From positions 1,554,206 through 1,618,205 of the forward strand of contig PSQN01000007.1 of NCBI GenBank assembly GCA_002989075.1: a stretch of DNA of 64,000 bases, read 5' to 3'. Each line of letters begins with the position of its first letter. Position 1 is the stretch's first letter. The notes under the pieces are model-generated. The model was not told the origin of the DNA. It made no database searches and saw only the letters and a program-made list of their open reading frames with translations. Source of the DNA: Arthonia radiata (taxonomy: Eukaryota > Ascomycota > Arthoniomycetes > Arthoniales > Arthoniaceae). Shown piece by piece: positions 40,301 through 50,669 of the stretch. Position numbers and translations under genes: made by a program.

Positions 40301-43300
40301 TCGTAAATCGGCACACGCCAATCTTTTTAATATCTTCTTAATATGTTTCTTATGTTCTTCTAGTATACGGCTGTATACTAGAATATCGTCTAGATAAGTA
40401 GTTATAAATATGTCTAGGTAATTGCTAAGTATATTATTAATTAGTTTCTAAAATAATGCTGGAGCGTTTATTAGCCCGAAGGGTATAACGCAATACTCGA
40501 AAAGTCTGTGTCTAGTACAGAAGGCCGTTTTCTATTCTTCGTTCTCCTTTATATAGATTAGGTTGTATGCTCTTCGTAGGTTAAACTTAGTGAACTATTG
40601 TACGTTATATAATTGGTCTGTTATTTCGTCGATACGTAGCAAAGAGTATCGGTTCTTAATAGTTACTCTGTTTAGTTGTCTATAATCTACGTAGAGTCGT
40701 AGTTTGCTATTCTTCTTTGGTACAAAGAGTATCGGGTATCTGGCTAGTAATATTAATTTCTAGATAAATCCTTTCTTAAGGTTCTCGCTTAGATAATCGT
40801 AGAGCGCTTAATTTTCTGCTTCTAATAGGGAGTATATTGGACCGAATGTTAGCGTTTTGCCTTCTTATAAAGGTATTGTGTAATCTTACAGTTTGTGTTC
40901 TAGGAGAGCTAAGTCTGGCTTAGCTTCTTTAAACAGGTGTCGGAATTGATCGTATTCCTCGGGTATCTTAGTAATTAACTGAGTACTTGTCGTCGTATAG
41001 AATCGTTGGCGTGTAGTTGTCTCTTGTTTATACTTACGTATAGTTAGCTATAGACGAGATACTGCGTTAGACTTCTCTCGTAGAATATCTAAATGTCGAA
41101 GTATAGTGGTGCTGGCCCGCGTAAGTTTCTTATCGCGCTTCTTATCCTTACTACTAAAATTAGCTTATAGGGTATTCGTTCCGTAGAACGACTCTTGCTT
41201 AGAGTACTTATATCTAGTAAAGAGAAGTTTCTTAGTTCTCTAATCTACTTCTAGGTTATATTGTTGCAACTAAGGTATACCTAGTATAGCGTGGTACTGG
41301 TTAATATTTACGATATTATAAGTAATTTCTTTCTAATAGTCTTTAATTGTTATACCTATTGGTAAAGTCTCGTAGTCGACTCTTTCCTCTGCCCCTTGAA
41401 ATCTAGACAGCGCGTAGGGTAATTTCTTCTTTTGTGTTTGTATCTAGCACTCCTTAACGCAGCGTATTGAGATAAAGTTGCCTATTACGCCTAAATCGAT
41501 TATAATTTTAATGTTTCTATAGTTTATTGTTGCCCGAGTGTATAGGTATGTTCTGTAGGAAGCCGAGCTCGTATAGAGCTAGGCTTCTAGAGGGTTTAAC
41601 CGTTGAACGGGCTAGTACTACTACTCTCGGAGTAGTCGGCCTGGTCTTTTTTCTGTTAATTGTATACGTTCTAGAGTATTTTAGATACCGAAACCTATTG
41701 TCGGTTAATTTGCTGTAAGAATGCTTATATAGGGTGTTCTAGTACTGCTTTTATTATAACGTCTGGTTTGTTGTCTATAATCTCTGCTTTAATTATACAA
41801 CCATTACTGGTTAGGACTCGTTATGTCTGTAGGTTGTATATTGTTGGTCGAAGATATTAGTACTGACTACGCAATTCTAGACCTCTAATAAGGTAGTCTA
41901 CTAGTCGTCGTAAGTGTAAATAAATATATCTTAGAATGTCGTTAATGTCTCTATCAGCGCTTAACTTCCCCTCGTAGAAGGCCAACTAACAAAGTCTCTA
42001 TATTATTTCTTTCCAACAAATTAAGGTTTACTCTTTTTAATTAGTATCGTCCTCGAGCGAGGATTCTGTACCATTAGAATCTATATTTTTGTCTTTAAGT
42101 CGTTGTCTTACCTATAACGCATCGTAGCTGCTATCTTGCTTAGCTTCTATAGTCTGTTCTCTCTTAGATTCCCCTTAGGTTTCTAGATAAGGTAACCTAG
42201 GTCGTTCTCGGATAAGACCTAGTTCTTCTGTCGAACCTTGTTTCAAAGTTGTCGGTTTCCTCGGCCACCATTCTAATCCCAATTTATCGGATTTATGGAT
42301 CGTACAATCGTTATTGTAGTACGCGGTCTAGGATAGTGTATTGTGTAGTGCAACGGTACTCTGTATCTAATACCTCGGAATAGTGCGGTTAATGTTGTTT
42401 CAGTTCTATAGGTCTTATTATTCTTATTTTATTTATCGTTCCTTTGTTTCTTCCTATAACTTACTATCTGTATCCCAGTTTTTGTGTAAATCGAACAAGT
42501 TTAGTTCGTTGTGCTTCTCCTTGAGAGTAGCCTAGTAAGTATCGTTCTAGTTACAGAAGGCGCCCTAGTAGGTGTTCTTCTGCTCCTTGGTAAGTTTAGT
42601 AACGTACTTATACTAGTTCTAATTAATCTTAGGTAGAAGTCTAAACGCTTGAAGGGGACGGTCTCCGGTTAAGTTTATATACCGGCGGTCGGAGAAGGCT
42701 GCTAGTAATTCTATTGTCTTATTGCGACCGTAGTGTTTCTAGGTCTAAATAGTTATATTAAACTATTGTCGCGGGAAGCAGGATTTCTAAGGTCGATTAT
42801 TGTGCCTGTTCTTTCTAGTACTGTTAAACTATTGTTTCTTAGAACGGTATTCTTTAACTTAATGCCCTAGTTTTTCGCAATACAAGTATAGCTTATTCTT
42901 TATTCTGTATTCTCGTTTCTGGTTGTTTAGTTTCCCTCGAAGCTTAGTAAAATCTAACTTTATTGGATCGCCTCGGTCTTATCGTAAGTTTACTCGATTC
43001 TTTGTTCTATAGAACCTATTAGTAGGATTACCCTTCTTTTCTATTTATCTTTTAAAGTTACTGTCGTCGATCTTCTTCGCTCGTTATATAAAATTATTAA
43101 AATTATTAAACTTCTCTCTACGAATATAGATTATTTTCTTAATATAATTCTTAAGTCCTTTATAAAAGGTCTCGATAAAGGGTTTCTCGTTCTATCCTGT
43201 TTAATTAGCATACTGTATAAATTCGGCGGCGTACCTGCTTGCTGGTCCTATTTGTTTAAGGTTTCTAAGCTTCCTAGTAGCGACGCGTTTAGCGTCGGTC

Positions 43301-43710
43301 TATCTAAAGATTTTACGAAGCTTCTTCTAAAAGAAGATAAAGCTAGCGAAGAACTCGTCGGTATCCTCGCGCCTGCTCTTTATCGGGGTAAACAAGAAAT
43401 CGTCGAGGTAGTACTCGACCTACTTGTAAGTATTTCTATCTATATAAGAGGTAGTAAATAGAACTATAGTGATATTATTTAGGAACTAGTCTTTATAAGT
43501 TCTAAAGTATACGGCTAGGCGTATTAAGAATAAAGTGACTTCGGAACGTTTACCTAAGAAGCTCTTTCTTATCTTGGTGTTGACGTCCGATATCTTACTC
43601 GTACTAGCCATTCTGTTGGCCAACCTGTCCGCAGCGTCGTAGCTGTTGGGTGCCAAAGTAGTAGATATAATTAATCTGCTTTCTCTGCTTTCGTAGCGAG
43701 TCTGTTAAAG

Positions 43711-44237
43711 TGTAACGCCGGTCGCTAGGAGGACCGAACTAAGGCTTACTTGCCTTGTATGCTTGTCGACCTTGGTAATAGGTGTCTCGTGTACTAGAGA
43801 CTGAAAGGCAGGAGAGGCGAGATAGATTACAGAAGGTAAGAGGGGCTTGACTAAAGTAGATAGAAGGTAAAGTACGTTACTTAAATAGAATTAAGAAACT
43901 TATATTTAAATGTTAAGTTAACAGACTAAAGTCTATCTTAAGGTCGGCTATCAGTCTAGCTATATAATCTAAGGTACATAGGGAAGTTTCTCTATGTCCG
44001 TTAATCTTAATAATGTCTATATCGGGTTTGTAGGGAACGTAGGCTCTTATAGCCGTTTTGTCCGATAATGCCTATATCGGGTTTATAAGGAACGTAGGCT
44101 CTTATAGCTGTCTTGTTTAATAATGCCTACGGCGGGTTTATAGGCTTAGTCGGGAATAATGCTGGTAGGGCTAAGATAACTGGCGGTGGTTGATGCTTGG
44201 GTGCACGCTAGGCCGTCTGGGGCTGGTGCCCGTAATA
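43711..44237 (-). repeat. gypsy-2 LTR (right)
   Basis: 527 bp partner of 36786-37312; in coding orientation this is the 5' LTR. Confidence 0.88.
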
Positions 44238-44243
44238 CTTAAG

Positions 44244-45926
44244 CTTCTTTAGTAGCTTAATAAGAGTAAACTACTTTAAATAATTATCTAATATATAGAT
44301 ATTATAATAGATCTTAGATAAGTAATATAGTTTCTAGAATTTCTTATAGCTATAGCTTTTATTATAATACTTCTAAATTATATCTTTATAGTAATATTTA
44401 CTCTTACTCTTTATATTAATAAATAATTAAAGTATATAGTTAAGTTTTATATATTATATAAATTTAGATCGCTTTTTATTACTTATAGTAGCTATTTTAT
44501 AGTTAAACGCTATATTAAACTTATTATAAATATCTATAGAATCTAGTTTATTTTTAATAACTAGTAAATATAGCTAACTTAATAAATCTATAGAAAATTA
44601 AGCTAGTACTAGAATATACGTAGTATACTCTTTAGATATTTAGTTCTCTACTAAAAAGATAGCTATATTTTTAGTATCTAAATAATATATAGTATACTTA
44701 TATTATTAAATAAGAATCTATAAAGATTGCTTTCTATAGTAAGCTATACTATATTATATAATTAATCTTATTAAAGTTAACTTTAAAATTTAAAGACTTA
44801 GTATAGACAATAATTTAAATTAAGAAGTTTTAGTTTTTTATTTATATATAAATATTATTTTGATTCTTACTAGATATATAAAAGTAATACGTATATATAA
44901 CCTTTTAATATTATATAAGTTACTACTATTAAAAAAGATAAATTTAGTTTATATTAGTAAGTTAATTTTTATCTTCTACTTTTTATCTATATAGTTTAGT
45001 AGTATAATTATAATAGCAATACTACTATAATATAAAAGAGATAGAGACTATATAATAAGACTCTTTTTATAACTAGTATAAATAATAAAAATTAGAATTT
45101 AAGGTTTATTCTTATTTATTTCTATAAAGAAGTAATAAATTATCTTCTTTTATAAGCTTTTAAGCTATAAACTAGTAAGATACTTAATAATTAAAGAAAT
45201 TATAAATTACTATAAATTAACTAATATTAATAAGTAAATAAATAATAATTTTAAGATAATAAGATATAGTATAGATATTAAAAGATATTAATAAAGTTAT
45301 AAAAGATAGATACGCTAAAGTAAAGATAAAATAATAAAGAGTAACGTACTTAGTAAACTTATACTTAATAGTATTATTAAAAAGTATAGAAGTTAGAAAA
45401 TTATATAAAAGTAACTATTTATTACTTTTATACTTATAAGTAAGTAAACAGTAGCGTATATATATTCTTTATAATTAGTATAATATTTTTCAATCTTTTT
45501 TTAATAAAAGCTATATAATAAATAAAAACAAACTAAATATTAATTAACTTATTAGACTTATAGTAAAAATATAATGTTGCTTATTTTTTTTACTTTACTA
45601 AAATAAATAATATAAAAAATAGCGGCTATTAGTAAGTATATTACTATTAGTTAAACTTACTTTATATAAATGCTTTATTTATAGAAAGTACTAAGTATAA
45701 AAAAATTTAAAAAAATATATTTAAATTAAAAGTTTTAGCTTTAAAGTATAATATCATTAGTTTTCTAATATAATATAGTTAAAAATTAGCCTTATTAAAG
45801 CTAAAAAGAATAAAGATTAGTAATTTACTAATAAAATTTAAGCTAACTATTAAAATTACTATAAATTAAACTTAAATACTCTGCTAATTAATTAGCTAAT
45901 TGCCTATTTAAATATATATATATCTT
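44244..45926. other. Unidentified AT-rich DNA
   Basis: RIP-saturated sequence between gypsy-2 and the right-hand minisatellite. I see no coding motif, LTR or terminal inverted repeat. The 204 bp between gypsy-1 and gypsy-2 (36576-36779) was joined to this segment before gypsy-2 inserted, as the shared CTTAAG shows. Confidence 0.5.
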
Positions 45927-46003
45927 TATATAGGATTTATATAGGATTTATATAGGATTTATACGCCTTTTATAGGCAATTTATAAGGAATTTGTAGCCA
46001 AAT
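45927..46003. repeat. 11-nt minisatellite, right edge of island
   Basis: Seven units in phase: TATATAGGATT three times, TATACGCCTTT, TATAGGCAATT, TATAAGGAATT, TGTAGCCAAAT. RIP-type wording fades from left to right across the array, and normal host DNA begins at its end. Confidence 0.78.
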
Positions 46004-46205
46004 ATCTGGTACGGGTTAGTAACCCTTAAAATTTTCGGAGCGGCTGAGACCACTGAGACTACTGTAGCGCTGCTTTAGCGGGCCCCAAGCGAGCCGGATC
46101 ATCCCCAAAGCCCCGGTGGCTTTCCTTCACCGCATTCATCCATTCACTCAGAGCGTATCGAAGTGACTTGTTTCACGTAGCGGTGTAGATTAAGGTGTGG
46201 ACATA

Positions 46206-47699
46206 ATGTCTTCGCTCTACAACCTCGAACCAAATCCCACAGCCAAAGTCATCCTCAAAACCACTGCAGGCGATATTCTAATAGAGTTGTTTGCAAAGCA
46301 GACGCCGCTAACCAGCAGGAACTTCCTGCAGCTGTGTCTCGATGGCTATTACGACAACACCATATTCCACCGCCTGGTGCCGGACTTCATCGTGCAGGGA
46401 GGTGACCCGACAGGGACAGGCTCTGGCGGCCAAAGTAGCTATGATGGAGGCGCCCCATTTGCCGATGAGTTCCACAGCAGACTCAGATTCAATAGACGAG
46501 GCCTACTGGGCATGGCTAATTCTGGCACGAAGAATGACAATGGAAGTCAGTTCTTCTTCACGCTGGGTAAGGCGGAGGAGCTCAACAGCCGCAACACTAT
46601 GTTCGGCCGCATCGAGGGCGACACTATTTACAATTTAGTCGGGATGGCAGAGTCAGAGCTTATGGAGGGCGAACACAGCGATCGACCAATGTATCCAACG
46701 CGAGTGACTGGCGCCGAGGTTTTAGTCAACCCATTTGATGATATGGTCAAAAGAACACAAGTCGCCCAGTCGCAAATGTCTAAGAAGAGCGATGTAAAGA
46801 AGAAGCCGCGGAAGAAGGCGGGGAAGCAGATGCTGAGTTTTGGGGCAGACGAGGAAGATGAGGGCGACACCTCTGGTCTTATCAAGGTGCCAAAATTCAA
46901 CCCCAGGTTAGTGCAGGCAGGTGATCTGCCTCTGCAACCGAAGTCAGTGCCCCATGCGAACCCAAAAGCAAAACCACCACAGCCGAGACGGGTCAGTTCA
47001 GATCGAGATGTCGAAATTCTGCCTGCACCCCGGCCTGCAGCCATGCCTATTGCTGAGGTCAATCCCGTTCCAGAGCCTTCGTCTGATTCTGATTCGGAGT
47101 CGCAACTTGATGAACAAGCCGAGCGCTTAGCAAAGACCAACGCTCATATCGCTGAACTCAAGCAATCGCTCAAACGAGACGTTCCAACGCCCACTCAGCA
47201 TGACACGAAGCGTCAAAAAATGGGCCTCGAAGCCATGGTTCCATCTGGCGCAAAGCGCGGAGTTAAGAAGATAAAGGCAGGTAGTAAAGAGGAGCAACAG
47301 CAGCTCAGTGCCTTCACTGCATTCAAGTCACGGCTTGGTGCTGGGGGCTCCGGCCCCAACAATACCTCACGAAATAGCACAGCTAAACATCTAGACGGAA
47401 ACGCAGATGGGTCGAAAAGCAATACGACATCCGTAGAAGAGGAAGATGTATGCGATCTGCACTTTGTGCCCAATTGCCAATCTTGCAAGCGATGGGAGGA
47501 GGCAGAAGAAGAAAACAACGATGAAGGCCTTACCTCAGAAGGTCTCATGGGCCATTCACTTTCTTTTGCGAAAGACAGGCTTGGTAAAAGTCTGGAGTGG
47601 AAACGACAAACCGAGAAAGAACTTGTTGTCATTGATCCAAGAGAAAGGGAGAAGGAGATATTGGGGTCCAAAAAGTCGAAGTCACGAACGAACAACTGA
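46206..47699 (+). CDS. CWC27: Spliceosomal peptidyl-prolyl isomerase-like protein CWC27
   Basis: Single exon, 497 aa. A cyclophilin domain fills about residues 1-175, starting MSSLYNLEPNPTAKV as in CWC27 orthologues, with the FHRLVPDFIVQGGDPTGTG core. The position of the cyclophilin substrate-pocket Trp is Glu (FTLGKAEELNSRNTMFG), as in CWC27 proteins elsewhere, so isomerase activity is doubtful. The rest is charged, low-complexity and Lys-rich, ending with the family-typical FVPNCQSC and RLGKSLEW regions. CWC27 belongs to activated spliceosomes. The frame is open three codons upstream (GTG at 46197), but the first ATG and the conserved N-terminus select 46206. It is the first host gene right of the island, with 202 bp between the minisatellite end and its start codon, so its promoter lies very close to presumptive heterochromatin. 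Confidence 0.95.
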   Translation: MSSLYNLEPNPTAKVILKTTAGDILIELFAKQTPLTSRNFLQLCLDGYYDNTIFHRLVPDFIVQGGDPTGTGSGGQSSYDGGAPFADEFHSRLRFNRRGLLGMANSGTKNDNGSQFFFTLGKAEELNSRNTMFGRIEGDTIYNLVGMAESELMEGEHSDRPMYPTRVTGAEVLVNPFDDMVKRTQVAQSQMSKKSDVKKKPRKKAGKQMLSFGADEEDEGDTSGLIKVPKFNPRLVQAGDLPLQPKSVPHANPKAKPPQPRRVSSDRDVEILPAPRPAAMPIAEVNPVPEPSSDSDSESQLDEQAERLAKTNAHIAELKQSLKRDVPTPTQHDTKRQKMGLEAMVPSGAKRGVKKIKAGSKEEQQQLSAFTAFKSRLGAGGSGPNNTSRNSTAKHLDGNADGSKSNTTSVEEEDVCDLHFVPNCQSCKRWEEAEEENNDEGLTSEGLMGHSLSFAKDRLGKSLEWKRQTEKELVVIDPREREKEILGSKKSKSRTNN

Positions 47700-48095
47700 G
47701 GGGTTTTCAGCAGTGTGCCTACGCGGAGCACCTCAAAGCTTCTAGGTTGTGTTGATGATAGCGTTGTCTCAAGTCTACAGCCTTCACACTCTTCCTTCTA
47801 TTAGGATTCAAAGGCCTTTCAGTCGTCATAAGGGAAGGCGCTGTCTGAATACGCCCATGCTTACAGCAGAACACACTCGCCTGTGCACTCTCAGAATGTA
47901 TTGTGCTGACACGTAGCGATTTGTCGTCTGCTCCTACGCAAGGTCCTCCCTACGCAAGGGATGCCGTCTAGCAGCACTGACGTTGTGACTTAGTGGGTCG
48001 CGTTTGAGGAATGCGTGGTCTCTCAAAACCAGCAAAAGCTGAGCAAGGAAAACCTCGATTCCATGCAGTTACAATCCGAAAAACTTATGCTAAAG
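47700..48095. promoter_or_regulatory. CWC27 3' flank and promoter of the secreted-protein gene
   Basis: 396 bp of normal composition. It contains two copies of CCTACGCAAGG 16 nt apart (47933-47943 and 47949-47959); the core CCCTACGCAA recurs at 50605-50614 upstream of the transporter gene. No function is known to me. Confidence 0.4.
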
Positions 48096-48951
48096 ATGAA
48101 ACTCTCATATTGGACTCCAACATATGCGATCTTCTGCTGCTTCGTCGAAAGGTTCGTACAAATAAGCTTACGGCTGCAACAGAAGGACAACTACTTGAGC
48201 TGACACAACGACTCCACCTCTAGTCTTGTCGCAGCGCAGAACTTGACGGCGGCGTCATGCACCACGACTGGCTATATGATCACGCCATGGCCTGATTATC
48301 AAGACACGAGCGGTTACTGTATCTATAGCTCGCACACAGCGACATCGACCACTTCCTACGTGGACTGCGGAGGCTGTGCGCTGACGGTATCGACGTATTT
48401 CCTTGGCGCGGGTCACGTAAGTATTGCTGGAGCTGGTTTCCTGGGATAATGTCGATGCTGAACTTGAAATTCAGGTCTGCGCAACAGCAACAACATTGGC
48501 GAATGCCACAACTACAAGTCCTACAATGGCATGCTTGCCGTCCAACTCATCAGCTTCCGCGGGGTCGTCACTCAGCAATACTACGTTCGCGCCCGCTCCA
48601 GTTTCTTTGCCTTCGGACACCACATGCATTGAATCGACTTTGATGACCGCTTCATCGTTACCTCCCGTCGCAATCCCCGCGTCGTCATCCTCGGATAGTT
48701 GTGATAAAAATACAACGCCAGCGACCAATATAATGGTCACCAACTCTACTCGGACCGTAGGTGCGACGACTGCAAGCACAATGCTTGCTCTGACCAGTGA
48801 ACGGAGCGATGATCCAACCGAGATTAGTGAGGCCCCATGGTCAAAGCCGACTGCCTCCGTAACCAGTGACGGATGGGTCTGCGTTACGGACCACTCTCAA
48901 GCATGGTCCACGACCTGGTATGTCAGAGCTCCAGCGCCTTCTGTTCCATGA
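48096..48951 (+). CDS. Putative secreted Ser/Thr-rich protein
   Basis: Three exons (48096-48151, 48224-48416, 48475-48951) give 241 aa. Intron 1 (72 nt) has GTTCGT...CTCTAG and a CTGAC branch site; intron 2 (58 nt) has GTAAGT...TTCAG. Both preserve frame (phases 2 and 0). The spliced N-terminus MKLSYWTPTYAIFCCFVES-LVAAQN is a good signal peptide, probably cleaved after VAA or AAQ; it appears only when intron 1 is removed, which supports the model. The mature part has a Cys-containing region (CTTTGYMITPWPDYQD, VDCGGCALTV), then a long Ser/Thr/Ala-rich stretch suited to O-glycosylation. I do not recognise a family. It could be a cell-wall or effector-type protein; the region next to a transposon island fits the latter, but that is inference. 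A GTATGT at 48918 could give an alternative short C-terminus. Confidence 0.62.
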
Positions 48952-49260
48952 TGTTCCCGTTAGCCTCGTTGCAGGTGCCGTTGACCCACGGCCATGTTTG
49001 CACCGAACCTGGTTGAAATGAAGCTGTGCAAGTGCTCGACGCTGATACATTGCCATGCAGGTGGCTTGCCGGCACTCCAAGTGCAATCGCTCAAGTGCAG
49101 CACGCCTCATTTAGCGGGGTGAGCTGGTCCACCTTACTCAGCGCGACGAGCGGGTCTACCTCGTAGGGTCCGCTCAATTGATCCACGGGCCGGTTCAAGC
49201 TGTACGCGGGTGCGATCCGTATCGGCGATCTCGTAGTCAGTAATCCAGCGGCGACCCTGA
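48952..49260. other. Intergenic, between convergent genes
   Basis: 309 bp between the 3' ends of the secreted-protein gene and the metallophosphoesterase gene. Nothing recognisable beyond shadow frames. Confidence 0.5.
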
Positions 49261-50157
49261 TCAGCCCATACCTCTCCACACCGTCTGTCTCACGCTCTCT
49301 TCCTTTTCAGGCTTCAAGCTGCCGGGGAGAACTTCTCTCATCAGATCATTCACCCCCTTTCCACTTTCCCGAGCCTTTTTCCATTGTCGCGGATAGCCCA
49401 GACTGCATTCCTCGAACCTCACACTGTCCAGCCAGTCAGTTCGTCTGACATGCAAGTGCCCTGTCACCACGACCGCTGCATTCCATGTTTGATGCCAATT
49501 GTCGGTTTTTGTCGTGCCACACCAAAGCGTGAATCTGGGCACAAGCGGGATATATATTAAATCCTGCCTCAAAGGCCAATGATTCACGATCACTGTCGGT
49601 ACGCCCGGCCATTTCAGCGCGGCATCTTCGAACTTACGTTCAAACTTCTCAACTAATTGGTGACACCACTCATCTCTGCTAGCGTACGGCTCGTAATGAA
49701 GCAAATGTTCATCTGTTGCCTCTACGCCTTCTTCTTTAGCCCACTCCAAGGCCTCGTCCCTGCTTACACCCTCGGGCCGAAAGCTGTAGTCATACAACGT
49801 GAAGCACAGCGCAATCACTACCGGGCCGCCTTCGCCCTCCCAAAGTGCCCAGTCGTCCTCTGGAGTCAGTACGCCATGCTCTCGCGCGACATCAACGCAT
49901 AGTTGATACTTTGCTTCTCCACGTGGGCCATCCTTCTCGGCGGGCATCGTGTACAGCTCATGATTGCCGGGCACCCAGAACACCGACTTGAACTTCTTCT
50001 TGGCGAGCGAAAACGCAAGGCGGAGATGATCCTCTGTTTCGCCGACGTCGCCGGGCAGGATGAGGGAATCGTCGTGATGCGAGCTTAGCTTCGCCCATTC
50101 CTCGCGATTTAGCGGATGGCCTAGATGGAGGTCGGCAAGTGCGTATAGCTTCGGCAT
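49261..50157 (-). CDS. Calcineurin-like metallophosphoesterase
   Basis: 298 aa, one exon. All metal-binding blocks of the calcineurin-like phosphoesterase fold are present in order: DLHLGHP near the N-terminus, GDVGE, GNHELY, NHWPL and GHLHVRRTDW. These bind two metal ions in the family; the substrate cannot be told from sequence. The start chosen is the ATG at 50157 (MPKLYALADLHLGH), directly before the first motif, as in family members; the open frame extends 38 codons upstream without matching the fold. No signal peptide or membrane segment is seen, so it is likely cytosolic. It is divergent from the MFS gene and convergent with the secreted-protein gene. Confidence 0.88.
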   Translation of the reverse strand: MPKLYALADLHLGHPLNREEWAKLSSHHDDSLILPGDVGETEDHLRLAFSLAKKKFKSVFWVPGNHELYTMPAEKDGPRGEAKYQLCVDVAREHGVLTPEDDWALWEGEGGPVVIALCFTLYDYSFRPEGVSRDEALEWAKEEGVEATDEHLLHYEPYASRDEWCHQLVEKFERKFEDAALKWPGVPTVIVNHWPLRQDLIYIPLVPRFTLWCGTTKTDNWHQTWNAAVVVTGHLHVRRTDWLDSVRFEECSLGYPRQWKKARESGKGVNDLMREVLPGSLKPEKEESVRQTVWRGMG

Positions 50158-50669
50158 CGTGGCTTGAAACCTTGCCGTGCTATGTGAGCGGATGCAGCGG
50201 AGCTTTTGTAATCTCAGGATTGTTGTGATCCTCGGGTCCCTTGTTGGTGTACCAATCCATCTCATTCGCATCGCTTTGTGAGGCTGATGTCTGCCCGGTG
50301 CGGGTGAGATAACGAGTCAGCTCAGCTGTCTCCCCAGATCCTAGCTCAGCCCTACCGACCAAGTGCCGAATGCATGGTCGACGCCGCTCCCGTCTCCGCT
50401 GGCATCATTCGACAGACAAGCATGGCTTCATCTCAAAACTCGCAACGCAAAACCACAGAACAGCTTCAGCCCGCCAACAGAGCTCTGGAAACCCTAAAAT
50501 TACTCCGTAGGCGTTCCTTCGAGGTGGATTTTGAAGGATCATTCGTAGGCATGGGGCCCTCATTCATGACTCGCCGGTAATACAATACGACGCTATTGCG
50601 TGCTCCCTACGCAACGGTGACCTCTGTCTCCGTTGCTCTCAAGTACGGTCTCTCGACCTCTTCTCTTTC
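50158..50669. promoter_or_regulatory. Divergent promoter region, phosphoesterase / MFS transporter
   Basis: 512 bp between two divergent start codons. A CCCTACGCAA motif at 50605-50614, about 60 bp before the MFS start, repeats the motif pair at 47.93-47.96 kb. An open frame at 50374-50580 has no recognisable similarity and is probably 5' UTR or chance. Confidence 0.4.

Larger units (their letters stand above)
36786..44237 (-). mobile_element. Ty3/gypsy chromovirus, gypsy-2 (fossil)
   Basis: 7452 bp with two 527-bp LTRs (36786-37312 and 43711-44237), flanked on both sides by CTTAAG (36780-36785 and 44238-44243). Coding is on the minus strand. A chromodomain-like and integrase C-terminal region lies near 38.0-38.4 kb, integrase core near 38.6-39.3 kb, reverse transcriptase with its active-site region near 40.38 kb, protease near 41.5 kb and gag beyond 42.3 kb. 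It looks whole in layout and is the least RIP-eroded element here, so it is probably the youngest, but it is still broken many times. Confidence 0.9.
5012..45926. other. AT-rich, RIP-mutated transposon island
   Basis: About 41 kb in which TpA is greatly over-represented and CpA/TpG depleted, with stop codons everywhere. This is the known footprint of fungal repeat-induced point mutation. Recognisable contents are LTR retrotransposons and minisatellites, listed separately. The mutation load is uneven: 12-26 kb is nearly saturated, while the gypsy element at 36.8-44.2 kb is clearly less eroded. No host gene is visible inside. Confidence 0.9.

Noticed and set aside
28505-43461. Short open frames of 60-70 codons inside the island as genes
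   Set aside because: They lie on or opposite decayed retroelement coding regions and have no independent support.
46197-46205. Upstream start of CWC27 at 46197
   Set aside because: The codon there is GTG; the first ATG is 46206 and matches the conserved family N-terminus.
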